Below, in pieces: positions 20,501 through 31,100 of a DNA stretch of 64,000 nt. Below the pieces are notes generated by a model. It made no database searches. It worked only from the letters and a program-made list of their open reading frames with translations, and was not told where the DNA came from. Source of the stretch: Prorocentrum cordatum (Eukaryota; Sar; Dinophyceae; Prorocentrales; Prorocentraceae); contig CAUYUJ010017821.1 of assembly GCA_963575745.1 (NCBI GenBank), positions 142,001-206,000 of the forward strand, written 5' to 3'. The position numbers were made by a program, and so were the translations under genes. The stretch's first letter is position 1. Each line of letters starts with the position of its first letter.

Positions 20501-21140
20501 CGGCTGGCGGCGCAAGTGGGGCCGCGTCGCCGTCGCCATCATCGCCGCGCCCCCCGCGGCCTGCAGCGATCAGCGGAGGCGCGCCGCTGAACATCTCGTC
20601 CCCAGCGACACCGGCCGCCGCCGCCGCTGAGGCAGCGCGGGCTGCGCTGCTCTCGCCGCTCTCGCCGGCGACGCCCGCGACGCTCAGGTCGCGCTCGGCG
20701 CCCATGGCGCGAGCTGCTGGCGTCGGCAGCTGCTCAGACGGCACCGGCGCTGCCAGCGGGGGCCCCGACCCAGCATCGAGCATGTGGCAGAGCGCGCCCT
20801 CGACGGTCGGCACGCCGGTGGCGGCGCCCTCCGCATCGCGCCTAGCGCGCTTGGCGCGCAGGCGGTCAAGCACTGACTCCGTCCTTGCAGCCAGGCGGGC
20901 CACCACCTCCCCGTCGGAGTCGGCGGCGTCGGCGGCGGTGCCAGCGTCGTCGCCGCCGCCCGACGGCGACGCGCGCAAGCGGCGACGCCCTCCACGAGCT
21001 CCACCGCCCGAGGCGCTAGCCGAGGCAGCACCTCGCCCTCGCCCTCGCGCGCGCCCACGCCCATCTCCTGGCGCCTGGGCATCTGGCGCCTGGGCGAGCG
21101 GCGTCGGCGGCTTCAGCTGCTGCTGCCCCTTCTTCGCCAT
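17556..21140 (-). CDS. C5 DNA cytosine methyltransferase-like protein with long Ala-rich N-terminus
   Basis: A single open frame of 1194 codons starting at the ATG at 21140. Residues 1 to about 650 are low complexity: an RGRGRG-type basic patch, then imperfect Ala/Pro/Gly/Asp repeats. From about 700 on, the motifs of C5 cytosine methyltransferases occur in order: motif I FSGIDAPGTA (about 765), an acidic VESSEEC (motif II), the catalytic GTPCIDWCPGG (Cys near 893) followed by an EGRTS, motif VI HENSHKF (about 931, usual ENV), motif VIII VRRQRRWTV (about 968), LTPMELLVAQGFP (motif IX/X region) and QAGNSMCVHAAG (motif X, about 1160). Family knowledge: the Pro-Cys cysteine attacks C6 of cytosine and S-adenosylmethionine is the donor, so the predicted role is DNA cytosine methylation in the nucleus. 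No introns are evident. Whether it is de novo, maintenance-type or element-borne cannot be told. Confidence 0.82.
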   Translation of the reverse strand: MAKKGQQQLKPPTPLAQAPDAQAPGDGRGRARGRGRGAASASASGGGARGGRRRLRASPSGGGDDAGTAADAADSDGEVVARLAARTESVLDRLRAKRARRDAEGAATGVPTVEGALCHMLDAGSGPPLAAPVPSEQLPTPAARAMGAERDLSVAGVAGESGESSAARAASAAAAAGVAGDEMFSGAPPLIAAGRGGRGDDGDGDAAPLAPPAVAAGREGRDGDAHGDAGGSGASPPTPAAVVAGGESAVGPHAIPLALPAVAGGCEGHEDRDAMAAIPAESGAPPSTLAAVATGDAAVAAHAAASPPAGRDARDGAAPCAAAPPAPPAPAAVAAGGGEAEESEEVAASDATHPELPDVAAEVPAAPAAVPAVAADRGATPLDATELAATWAASLRHSWAAAPLGSPAVAAVAAAGCAGRDGDVAPAAATGRGAAAGGEEDAAAAAARAEALEAPLAPPAVAAGCEGEVALGDARAAPATAADSGAAPLAPAAPAAVAAGGDEEQVAADAADGGAAGPLVPPAGAVAAGREETVPAMSVMPAAAAAAAPPTQVPEQLPRGPPRAAPAAATSAAEAGASASAADATSQVPLAEALQSATSATTAATAVIPSPALPAAEAEAAEATAGGTAPTPSPPQPQAAPAAAALTDDDEMERLYDSLWDSWDHVEGGGGSGSAPQAAPQTPLTLPPGAVGGPRGAPGGLVTGPSWNDLSEVGVSWAEQPVVRSLADLMSWAHDSLCSLARACGRNVLLDIHRAYAETIYTTAFSGIDAPGTAVNVIGATLNDMVAHVAGPLGPMRHLASVESSEECNRELELDTYAKPAPEHMYTDITDFWHPDLLDQFKDAQARGQKIKFSKLEPLLKKIGNARIVGGCRRCQARCRHPTGKVHAAGTPCIDWCPGGSLERDEGRTSIVLAIWMAMRLVIQEACIIHENSHKFPLDVLERNLGHMYIILSHILEPTDLGWPVRRQRRWTVMLHKTHVSATRSSLQNVVRLFHRHRRCTYAEFFIATDEEKAKELEWARRRPSSSSHNLKPVPAAAANEPGAFRDSLSPWERENLTQYESRAAQPGLVYNLHQNVQVGSRGVTAPSDQVLYAIVSKPSIHYASGIDRWLTPMELLVAQGFPVRDDLATPRSSSRRSLCSFAIPRSGRNRNAVLAQAGNSMCVHAAGVHWLFILGFVTRVDQSEDVRALALTL
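19190..20900 (-). repeat. coding Ala-rich imperfect repeats within the methyltransferase
   Basis: Recurrent segments of about 25-35 residues built on PPAVAAG, then charged residues, then APLAPP. They are GC-rich and explain the long antisense open frames over the same region. The repeats are diverged rather than identical. Confidence 0.7.
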
Positions 21141-22395
21141 GACACGACGCGGCGGCGCGCCGCAGGAGCGCGAGGAGTGGCAGGAGTGGCGCAATATCAC
21201 GCAATCTCGCAATCTCTCTCGCTGAAACGGCAGCGGTGGGCGAGGTGGCGATGACGGCGTTGACGGGCAAGGAGAGGAAGGAGGATCGGCGGACTAGACG
21301 ACTGGTAGAGCAACGGTGACCGGCGCGACCGATGGGCCGGAGGAGCGGAGGAGGCGAGGCTGAGAGGTGGGGGAAGGATACGGGGAGCACGGTAGGACGA
21401 GGAGGAGGAGGAGGTAAAAGGTGCAAGGAGGAGGAGGAGGAGTAGGAGGAGGAGGAGGAGAGGAGCAGAAGGAGAAGGAGGAGGAGGAGGAGGAGAGGAG
21501 GAGAGGAGGAGAAGGAGGAGGAGGAGGAGGAGGAGGAGGGGGAGGAGGAGGAGAGTCGGAGAGGAGATGGAGGAGGAGGACAGGAGGAGGACAAGGAGTA
21601 CGCCTCGAGTGCGACGAGGACGGCTGCCGATGACGACTCGACGACGACGACGACGACGACGACTCGACGACGACGACGACGACGACGGCGACGAGACGAC
21701 GAGGGGGGGGGTGAGGAGGGGGCGGTGGCGACGAGAGCAGGCATATAGTACAATAGGGCGGCAGGGGTCGGGGTATGACGGGCGAACGGAGGTCGGAGGC
21801 GACGGTCGGAGGTCTGAGAAGTCTGAGGACGAGCGGGGGGGAGGAGCGGGGCCCGGGGTCTGATTCGCGGCGACCGGTGAGGAGGGAAGAGGAGAAGGAG
21901 GAGGAGGAGGAGGAGGAGGCTGAGGGAGGAGGATGAGGACGAGAAGGAGGTAAGGGGATAATGGGGGGGTAAGGGTGGGGGAGGAGGAGGAGGCGGAGGA
22001 GGGCCACCGAGCCGCCGACGGCGGTGGCGACGACGGCGACGACGACGCGGCGGCGGCGACGACGTCGGGAACGACGACGCCGACCACACGACCACGACCA
22101 CGGCGACGACTCACGACGACCACGCCACGACGACCACGGCTAGCACGTCACGACGACCACGGTCACGACGGTCACGAGCTGAGTCACGACCACACCGACG
22201 ACGACTACCACGACGACGAGGGCGTCGTGACGACGGCGACGACGCCCGCGACGACCACGACGACACGACGACGACCGACGACGACCGACAACGAACGACG
22301 ACCACGACGACGAGGACGTCGTGATGACGGCGACGACGCCCACGACGACCACGACAACACGACGACGAACGACGACGGCCGGACGACCGACGACG

Positions 22396-22449
<54 letters not shown>

Positions 22450-22610
22450 TCGACGACGACGCACACTGGCGCGCGGCGCGCGGGCCGCGGCGACGGGCCT
22501 CCGCCAGGGCCGCCAGCGCCGCCAGCGCCGCCGCCGGCGCCAGCATCAGCACCGCCGCCAGCACCAGCAGGCGGCCTGTCGGGCGGGTGTAGGGGGGGGG
22601 GGGGGGGTAT
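21141..22610. repeat. GGA and CGA low-complexity region
   Basis: Upstream of the methyltransferase. GGA/GAG tract at 21390-21600, CGA tract at 21620-21705, more GGA at 21880-21990, then a degenerate CGA/ACGACCACGA array from 22015 to 22460 ending in pure (CGA)n, followed by a (GCCGCCAGC)-type patch and a G-run near 22595. No gene is supported. Confidence 0.75.
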
Positions 22611-22975
22611 ATAACATAAACATATCATATACATATATTGTATGTACTGACTGTATACACACAGCATCATAAACTGGTGAAGCACTTCACCGTTTTAAGT
22701 TGAAATGGTGAAGTGCTTCACGAGAATCGTTGCATTATTATATACATAACATCAAAACGGTGAAGCAATTCACCGTTTCATATTAAAACCGTGAAGTGCT
22801 TCACAAAAATCGTTGGTTTATAATATACATAACAACAAAACGGTGAAGCAATTCACCGTTTTATATTAAAACCGTGAAGTGCTTCACGAAAACCGTTGAT
22901 TTATAATATACATAACAACAAAACGGTGAAGTACTTCACAGTTTTCATGTAAAACTGCGAAGTGCTTCACCGTTT
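22611..22975. repeat. AT-rich tandem repeat carrying GTGAAGNNCTTCAC palindromes
   Basis: About three and a half copies of a unit of roughly 83-95 bp. Each contains an inverted repeat AAACGGTGAAGCAATTCACCGTTT or close variant, an AT-rich spacer, a second palindrome GTGAAGTGCTTCAC, and the conserved TATAATATACATAACA. Its AT-richness contrasts sharply with the GC-rich surroundings. Confidence 0.88.
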
Positions 22976-24345
22976 TGGGTGGTGGATGGGGTCGATTTGG
23001 CGAAGTGCTTCGCGGTTTTGGGTGATGGGGGGGGGTCGGTTTTGCGAAGTGATTCGCGGTTTTGGGTGTTGGGGGTCAGTTTGGTGAAGTGCTTCACGGT
23101 TTGGGGTGATGGGGGGGTCGGTTTGGTGAAGTGCTTCGCGGTTTTGGGTGGCGGGGGGGGGGTCGGTATGGTGAAGTGTTTCGCGGTTTGGGGTGGTGGG
23201 GGTGGTCGGTCGGTTTGGCGAAGTGATTCGCGGTTTGGGCTGGGGGGGGGGGGGGTGGTTTGGTGAAGTGTTCGCGGTTTGAGCGGTGGGGGGGGTGGTT
23301 TGGTGAAGTGCTTCGCGGTTTTGGTGGTGGTGGGATCGGGTTGGCGAAGTTGCTTCGCGGTTTTGGCTGTCAGGGGGGGGTCGGTTTGGCGAAGTGATTC
23401 GCGGTGCTGGGTGGTGGGGGGGTCGGTTTGGTGAAGTGCTTCGCGGTTTTGGTTGCCAGGGGGTCGGTTTGGTGAAGTGCTTCGCGGTTTTGGGCGCGGG
23501 GGGGGTCAGTTTGGCGAAGTGATTCACTGTTTGGGGTGGTGGGGGTGCTTCACGGTTTTTGGTTGTCAGGGGGGTCGGTTTGGCGAAGTGCTTCGCGGTG
23601 TTGGGTGGTGGTGGGGGGGGTCGGTTTGGTGAAGTGCTTCGCGGTTTTGGTTGTCAGGGGGGGAGGGCGGGTCGGTGAAGTGCTTCGCGGTTTCGGGTGC
23701 GGGGGGGGGGGGTCAGTTTGGTGAAGTGACTCACTGTTTGGGGTGGTGGGGGGTCGGTTTGGCGAAGCGCTTCGCGGTTTTGGGTGCCGGGCGGGGGGGT
23801 TGGACGGGTCGGTTTGGTGAAGTGCTTCACGGTTTTGGGTGGTGGAGGGGTCGGGTTGGCGAAGTGCGTCGCGGCGTTGGGTGATGGGGTGGTCGGTTTG
23901 GTGAAGTGCTTCACGGTTTTGGGTGGCGGGACGGTTGGTTTGGGGACGTGCGTCGTGATTTTGGGTGCTGGGTGGGAGGAAGGGTCGGTTTGGCGAAGTG
24001 ATTCGCGGTCTGGGGTGGTTGGGATGGGTGGGGGGGCGGGGTCGGGTTGGTGAAGTGCTTCGCGGTTTGGGGTGGTGGGAGGGTCGGTGTTGTGAAGCGG
24101 TTCGCTGTGTTGGGAGGTGGGAAGGGTCGGTTTGGTGAAATGCTTCGCGGTTTTGGGTGGTGGGGTGATCGGTTTGGTGAAGTGCTTCGCGGTTGTGGGT
24201 GGTTGTGGGGGCGGTTTGGTGAAGTGTTTCGCGGGTTTGGGTGCGGGGGTGGTCGATGTGGTGAAATGCTTCACAGTTTTGGGTGTCGGGAGAGTCGGTT
24301 TGGTGAAGTGAATCGCTGTTGTGGGTGGTGGGTTGGTATCAGTAC
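22976..24345. repeat. G-rich minisatellite built on GYGAAGTGCTTCRC
   Basis: Roughly 30 units of about 40-47 bp: GGTTTGGTGAAGTGCTTCGC, then GGTTTTGGGTG, then a variable run of G. The palindromic core is shared with the adjacent AT-rich array, so the two arrays are related. Open frames across it are repeat artefacts. Confidence 0.9.
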
Positions 24346-24349
24346 CATC

Positions 24350-24390
24350 CGACCCAGCACCATCATCACCATCACCACCACCATCACCAC

Positions 24391-24423
<33 letters not shown>

Positions 24424-24424
24424 G
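24350..24424. repeat. (CAT)n / (CAC)n microsatellite
   Basis: CATCATCAC grading into pure CAT, directly at the end of the G-rich minisatellite. Confidence 0.9.
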
Positions 24425-24785
24425 TCATCCCTCCTCGTCTCGTCCCCGGCGTTTGCTGCGGGCGGGCGGCGGGCGGGCGGCTAGCGCGCGCCTGTCCGCA
24501 GGTTGTGTACATCATTAGCATGACAGCATGATCATCATGATGATCAGGGGGCCTGGCACCGTGCACCGGCGGCGCCGGCCGCCCGGCAGCCGGCGGGCAG
24601 GCGGGTGGCAGGCGGCGGGGCTGAGGTCGACGGAGCGACGGAGCAGCGGAGCCGATGCACGCCGGAGCGCCGGAGCAACAGGGACAGCCCAAGGACAGCG
24701 GAGCGGGTGAGCACGGTGAGTGGGTGAGTGTGGGGGTTGAGACACGTGGAGCACGAAGGACACGACGAGGCGTCGAGAGATAGAG
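24425..24785. other. intergenic, no gene seen
   Basis: GC-rich non-repetitive sequence with short internal duplications (GGAGCGACGGAGCAGCGGAGC). Nothing on either strand is convincing as coding. Confidence 0.5.
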
Positions 24786-24786
24786 A

Positions 24787-24835
<49 letters not shown>

Positions 24836-24935
24836 CACGAGAGAGAGAGAGAGAGAGGGCACGATAGAGAGAGAGAGAGAGAGGGCGAGAGACTAGAGAG
24901 CGAGCGAGGGATAGCGAGAGGGAGAGCGAGAGAGA
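24786..24935. repeat. (GA)n microsatellite
   Basis: GAGAGA repeats interrupted by GGGCACGA and GGGATAGC, about 150 bp. Confidence 0.93.
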
Positions 24936-25183
24936 GATAGAGAGGGGGGAAGTCCCGAAGTCCGAAGTCCCGAGGAGGGAAGAGGGGGGGAGGGGAGGGA
25001 CATGATTATGACACAAAATGCCTGGCTGCCCTGTCGTGCCTGTCGGAAGGGAAGCGAGGGTGGGCGGAAGGAGAGCGGAGGCATCGCTGAGCTGGCCCAG
25101 ACCCTACCTGCAACCGGCCCGCCCACCTGTCCCCCTGTACCCCGTTCGCCGTCCCAAATACTGGCCTCGAGGGCCTCGGACGC
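24936..25183. other. sequence downstream of the zinc-finger gene
   Basis: Includes a short direct repeat GAAGTCCCGAAGTCCGAAGTC (two and a half GAAGTCC units, 24950-24972) and then unrecognised sequence up to the stop codon at 25184. No terminator signal can be recognised; dinoflagellates lack a clear polyadenylation consensus. Confidence 0.4.
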
Positions 25184-28100
25184 TCACTCGTGGACGCGGC
25201 GGTCCGCGTACATCATATGCCTACACAGGTGGCAGAGTTGGACCCCGAGGGGGCCGACGTTCATCCAGTCGCAGAACCAGTTGTCAGCGTCCGGGGGGCG
25301 CCTCCCGTCCAGCGTTCCACTGATCTGCGTGGAGAGCAGCTGGCCACAGGAGTCGTGGAACGTGAGCAAGCACAGAGCGCACTCGCGGGCTGTCTCCTCT
25401 GAGTCTGACAGATCCGTCTCGCACAAGCAGCACGCATTGAGGGAGGCAGTGTCAGATTCGCCAACTGCGAATGCGAGCTCCGCCATCCGCTTCAACCTTC
25501 CAGGCGGCCAGGCGACCATACCCCCTCAACTCCTCAACTCCTCAACGCCCCTACCCCCCCCTGACTCCTCCACAGCTCACACGTCCTATGAGGCCGCCTC
25601 ATCCCCGTCCCTCCCCCCTCCCTCGGCCCCTCGGGCCCTCTTGCGTGCCCCCTGGGGTCCCGCCGCACTTGGTATCTTGGCACCCCCTCATCCTGGCCAG
25701 GTCCCTCCTTCCTCCGCCTCCTCAGGCCGCCTCCTCCCCATCGGGCCGCCGCTGGGCCTTCTGGCGGGTTTGCTGCTGGCTGGAGCCTAACGATGCTACG
25801 CATGCTATGCAGCCATGCCGCTCTGCCTATGCCATCTGCTGCTGATATGCTGAACGCCTCAACGCACTACCCGAAAGGACGCGGCCAACCAGCCATCCAG
25901 CCAGTCCCACCCAACCACCAGCCAGCCTGCAAGCCGAACATATCATACTGTGGTGATCTGCGAGGACAGGGTGGTGGTGGTGGGTCCAGACAAACCCCCA
26001 AACCCCTGGGCGACGCCGCCATCGCTTGCTGGGGGGGGATGGGGCAAATAGTAAAGCACATGGCGCTATTAGGCTATTGGTGCAAGCATCCAAACAAACC
26101 GATCCTATTGACTCTATTGACCCATACAATTTGGCAAAGCCTTTGGCGAGGTGGTGGAGGGGTGTGGGGGGGGCGGCGTCGGTGGGGGGGGGGCCGGGGT
26201 CAGGGGGTCAGCGGTTGGCGCGCCCCTGCGCTATAGGGCCCCGACCTCAACGCATGCGGCTGCACCACCGTATTTTCGTTGGTCCTGGCCTTCTCGACAT
26301 AATACCCAATGTTGGGATGGATCATGCGGGCAGTTTCGAAGGAGCGCAGCGGCGACCATTGCTGCGTGGGCCACACTGCACGGGGAGGGTTTCGGGTGTG
26401 GTCAATTCGAACACGCCGCCCCGAGAAGGTCCTTGGTTCAATCCACTTTACCAGCACACAAGCCTGGACGCGCTCGCCAGCGGCATCGAGTTCGTCGAGC
26501 CACATCACCGACATCGGATAGGGACCTACGAGCAGACCGCCGCCGACTGGACCAACGCGTGCTCGCTCCCTCAATACTTGGGCCCCCTCCTGACTCTTCT
26601 GGCGCCACAATTCTAATGCCAATGCAATGCGCGGATCGTCCGCGACGGCCGCGACGTCGATGTCGTCGTCCTCGTCAGGCACATCGTCGGGATCGCCGGG
26701 GTCTCCCCCGTCGCCAGGGGCAGGAGGCGGAGGAGGTGGAGGTACAGGTAGCGGCGGGGCCGCTGGCGCCACCGCCGCCACCGGTGCTGCTGGTGCTGTC
26801 GATGCTGCTGATGCTGCATCTGCCTCTGCTGCTGCGGCTGCTGCCTCTTGCTCCTCTCGCTCTGCCCTGGCTGCTGCCGCTTTCGCGTCCAGGTCCAGGC
26901 TCTCAGTCTCTTTCCGAAGAAGTGCTGCCATTGCCGCCTCATGCTCAAGGTTGTCAGGGTGGACGCCCTCGCCTAACCCTGCTTCAGCAAGCACCTTACT
27001 CCAATCAAACCGGTTCTGGAACGCTGCCTTGGTGATGATGATGATGATGATGATGAAGCGCCTTGAAAGGTCGGTTCTCCCAAAACACAAACCTGAGAAG
27101 CCACCAATACGCCAAATGCGCACGGTAGAGAAAGAGGGAAGCGGAAGGAGAGGCGGGAGAGGGAGGAAGCGGAGGAAAGGTGAAGCCCAGCCCAGGATTG
27201 AAACCCATGATGCTGAAAGAAATCATGAATGACAGACTGCCCGATGTCCCAAATGAATCCCACCACAAGGTCTCTCTTGCTTTGAATGAAGATGAGAAAA
27301 ATGAGAAACGTAATGCAAGGTAATGGAGGATGCCCAAATCGATCAACCATATCTTGAGTGACTTGAGTAACTCTTGAAGCCAAACTTGAGGGCATATGGT
27401 CCCAAGGTCTGAAGTAAGTAAGAAGTGAAGAAATCTTCCATTAAGTCCCATGAAACCCATTGAACATAAGTAGCAACCAAGACGGATATATGTACTGAAA
27501 GAGAGTCTGAAATAGAAACTGAATGTCCCAAGCACGCAATGAACCCAGAAGATACGGAGGCATACAAAATGGACTGTCAAAGCAGAGTGAGAACCCAACC
27601 GTGAGAACCCACCCCAGGCATATCAAGAAATATGGAATAAGGTTGAATTCAAACAGGTATGGAGGACGCAAGATGGCTGGGAATGTTTATAACCTTTTGT
27701 ATTTTGCCAACCAACAACGTTGAAGAACATGCAAGAGAGATTGAGGGAGACTGAGAGTCCTCCAAAAGCCGCAGGCCCATGCACCGCAGACACCAGGAGG
27801 TTCAGTCTGTCGGAGTCCCAGGAATGGCCTTCACGGGTACTTCCAACGCCACTTTTCCACAAAGAAGTCTCCGTCCCACCAGTAGTCAGACAGGTACCAT
27901 ACAACTGGGTGAGGCCAGCCCGATTCGGGGTCGAACCACGTGTCATAGTACTCCGTATACCAGACTTTGGTGTAGACTTTGTCCTCTTCACAGTAGTTCC
28001 ACATTCCTCCTGAGCCGTGTGTCCACTTGAGACGCTTCTTGGCGGCGAGCTTGACTGGAAGGCTGCGTTTGGCCATCCCCTGGAATTGGATATGGATGTT

Positions 28101-31100
28101 TCCCAGCCGTCTCGGACAAGAGTTCCCGCCAGGATTTGAGGCGAAACGGCTACTGACCAGCAGCCAGTTCTTTCCAAGGAACTCTCCGAACCCTTTCGTC
28201 GGGACCCCGAACGTTGACATACAGTCCATTAAAGCCGCTGTCCCGACAAGCTTTGAAAAGCGGGATTTTGCACCAGTCATATGTGAAATGAGGACCACCA
28301 AGGTCCGATGGTATAAGAAACCGAGCCGGCAACTTGACCACCCTTTGGAATAGCAGCGTAGAGCAGTATGAGAGTGCCTCAAGATCTTGTTTAGACAGGA
28401 AGCAGACTTTGCGTTTAGACCTGCAAAGCTTCCCCTGAAAGATAACGTGAGGTTCCGAAGCCTTGGGAAGTAGCATACCGGAAGCTTGAGCCCGAGACTG
28501 CAGGAGCCGACAGGAGGCAAGGGTAGGGGAGGGGCCCATCCCCCCAAACCCCAAGAGAGACAAACAGACCCGAGTCCCAAAACACAGAGGCATCCTGAGG
28601 AAGGAGGGATTGTTGCGAAGCCACGGAGTCCCTAAGATCGCATGGACCAGGCGGGTCCCAGATAGAATCGCACAAGTGACATCTCCTGGTGTCAGCCAAT
28701 CCCCTAGGTGGGAGGCAAGGAGGAGAGAGGAGAACACAAAGAGGTCTCGATACAGACCCAAATGCAAATTCCGTGGGGCGTCAAATACCCCCGCTCCATT
28801 AGTATTGGAGCCTGTTCTCTGAGGCCGCAATTAGGTAAGATACCCAGACCTCTGAAGATTCCGTAACATTAAATTTGTGCACTTGCATTCCGTGAAACAT
28901 TGCCACGGCAAACTTCCGAGTGTGGGGTGCACATGGGCCGCGAAAAAGGCGACGGTCTTTCCCGGTCCTAGCAAAAGACCCATGTTGATCAGCAAACGTC
29001 AAAATAGACCGAATGGAGCAGATGATGGGAGAAATCCCCTGAAGTATGTTCCAGAACCGATCTGGGTCAACATACCCCGCTCCCAACCCTAGCTCCATCA
29101 AATCTCCAATAAGCTCTAGCCATCGAGAAGTGTCGGGTTCCCTGTTCCACCGCTCTCGGACCATCCTCTGTACATCGGTGACACGACCAGCGACTGAGCG
29201 AAGCTCCTCCATGGACTTGGACGAGGCACTGGTAGGTTGTCGTCTTTGAAGATACCTGGCCATTTGACCCCAAATATTCCACCAGACAGTGTAAATGAAA
29301 TTCCCAGGATCTGACCAGCGGTTGTCGTAGAACACTGCGCCCTTGTATGACATTGTCTTAATCTGTACAAAAGACATAGAGCGTACTGCAATTCCCACGA
29401 TCCCAATAAGGTCCTTGCATGCCTTACTTGAGAAAAATTCCTCAAAGAGATTCCATAGCTGCCTGAGAGGTATCTCGAATTCGCGCCCCTTCTCATACAT
29501 GTGGAGTGTGACGCATTTCCGTGGGTTGTATGATCCTGAATTTACAGGAACGATCTCGGAACTTTCGATTGCCAGTGCACGTGGGCAGGCGGATGCCCAC
29601 GCCTCGAAGACGCAGCACTGGAGTGACTTTGAATTCCATGGCCTGACGACCTTCTGAGGGGCAAGCATGAGAGTGTGTTCCCAGATAACTTGAGAAGAGG
29701 TTGGGGCAGAACGGGCAAAGCGAATTGAACCAAAATGACTACAGAAAGGCACCAGGACATCAGGACAACCGAAAGATGTGGATTCAAAAGATGGTGAGAG
29801 AGAGAAAAGAGATGCACTTTATCAGGGATCGGACGGCAGTCATCGTCCTGGCCAGCGAAGTGAGACTAACAATCCCAGGCCAAACCCATTTGCACTGAGG
29901 TGAAGAAGCAAACTGATCGCCAAACTACCCCAAGAAGAAGCTTGAAACTTCGAGGCCTTGGGCAAAGAGTGAGAGACAACCCCACTTAACCCCGTCAGCC
30001 GAATTGAGAAGAATATGAAGCAGTCCCAGCTCATGAGAAATGACCTGGAGGCCTAATGCCATGAGACACTTGTAATCCCAAGCATTCCCAGATTGAACCG
30101 AAAGCCATAATCCTGGCAAAGTGATGAAATTGGCAATCCCATCCAAGCCCGTTTTGAACTGAAGTGAAGGACCAAACTAAGAGCGAAGCAATCCCAAGTT
30201 AAGAAATGTCCCATCGAGGCTGTTGGCAAAGAGCAAGAATCGACCCCGCTACTTTGGCCCTGACGGACGTGTTGAGGAGAGCAGAACTTAATCCCTGCCT
30301 CAGAGAAATGGCCTGGGGTCCCACTGAAAGCCCTTGTAATCCCAGATTGATCCAGGGTTGAACCAAGAAGAGAGCCGAGGACCCGAGGGAAAGAAACACT
30401 TTAGCTGTATCTTCTGAACTGCCTCGGTCACATCAGGAAACGAGGTTTGCAAAGCAGATGGCACCTTACATTGGCACCGTTATTGCCAGACTCCACCGTG
30501 ATAAGATCTCCAACATCTTCAAACATGTCCTTAACGTAGAGGAGTGCCACAATGCAGCTGCCAGCGAAGATCTGAGATTTGTCGTGTAGCCTCTCCTTCT
30601 TAGGGCAGACCTCTGGGCCAATGAACGCTTCTTTGGTATAAAACCGCGCATTGAACAAATGAATGTCCTTGGAACGAAACGTGTTGAGCCCAAAGTGCCA
30701 GAGAATCTTAGTGACGTCCCTGGTAGTGAGATAGCCGTGCTCTCCCAGAACTGGGATACTGTCTGAAACCAGTGGACCTTGATTGTCGATGATGAAAGGC
30801 GTAAGCTCACGAACTGTGATGATTTGGAAGTGTTCCCCGACCTTGGCCTTGAAGGTGTTCAAACCTGTAAGCTGGGGAACGAAAGCCATAATGTAACGCC
30901 TTGAGCTGGTGTGGTCTGTGCCGCCCTTCGGGGCGAAAATTGGGCATCCTGAGTGATCGTACTCCAACTGAGACTTCAGCACTGGAGGGCCCAACTTGCG
31001 GATCCAGGGCTTCTTATCCTGTTCCCAGCTCTTTGGAGCAGGCTGCGACCTTCGGTCAGGCGAGTCGACTTCCGCTTCAGAGCCAGAGGAGGAACTCCTG

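Noticed and set aside
19258-21225. 655-codon open frame on the plus strand
   Set aside because: Antisense shadow of the Ala-rich, GC-rich part of the methyltransferase; the minus frame continues into a recognisable catalytic domain.
22611-24345. CRISPR-like array (short palindromic repeats with spacers)
   Set aside because: Spacers are themselves repeated G-runs or a shared AT-rich sequence, there are no unique spacers or cas genes, and the context is eukaryotic.
27005-27598. Hydrophobic minus-strand open frame ending in a His run
   Set aside because: Lies in the LINE 3' untranslated part; the His run is the ATC tail and the hydrophobicity follows from T-rich composition.
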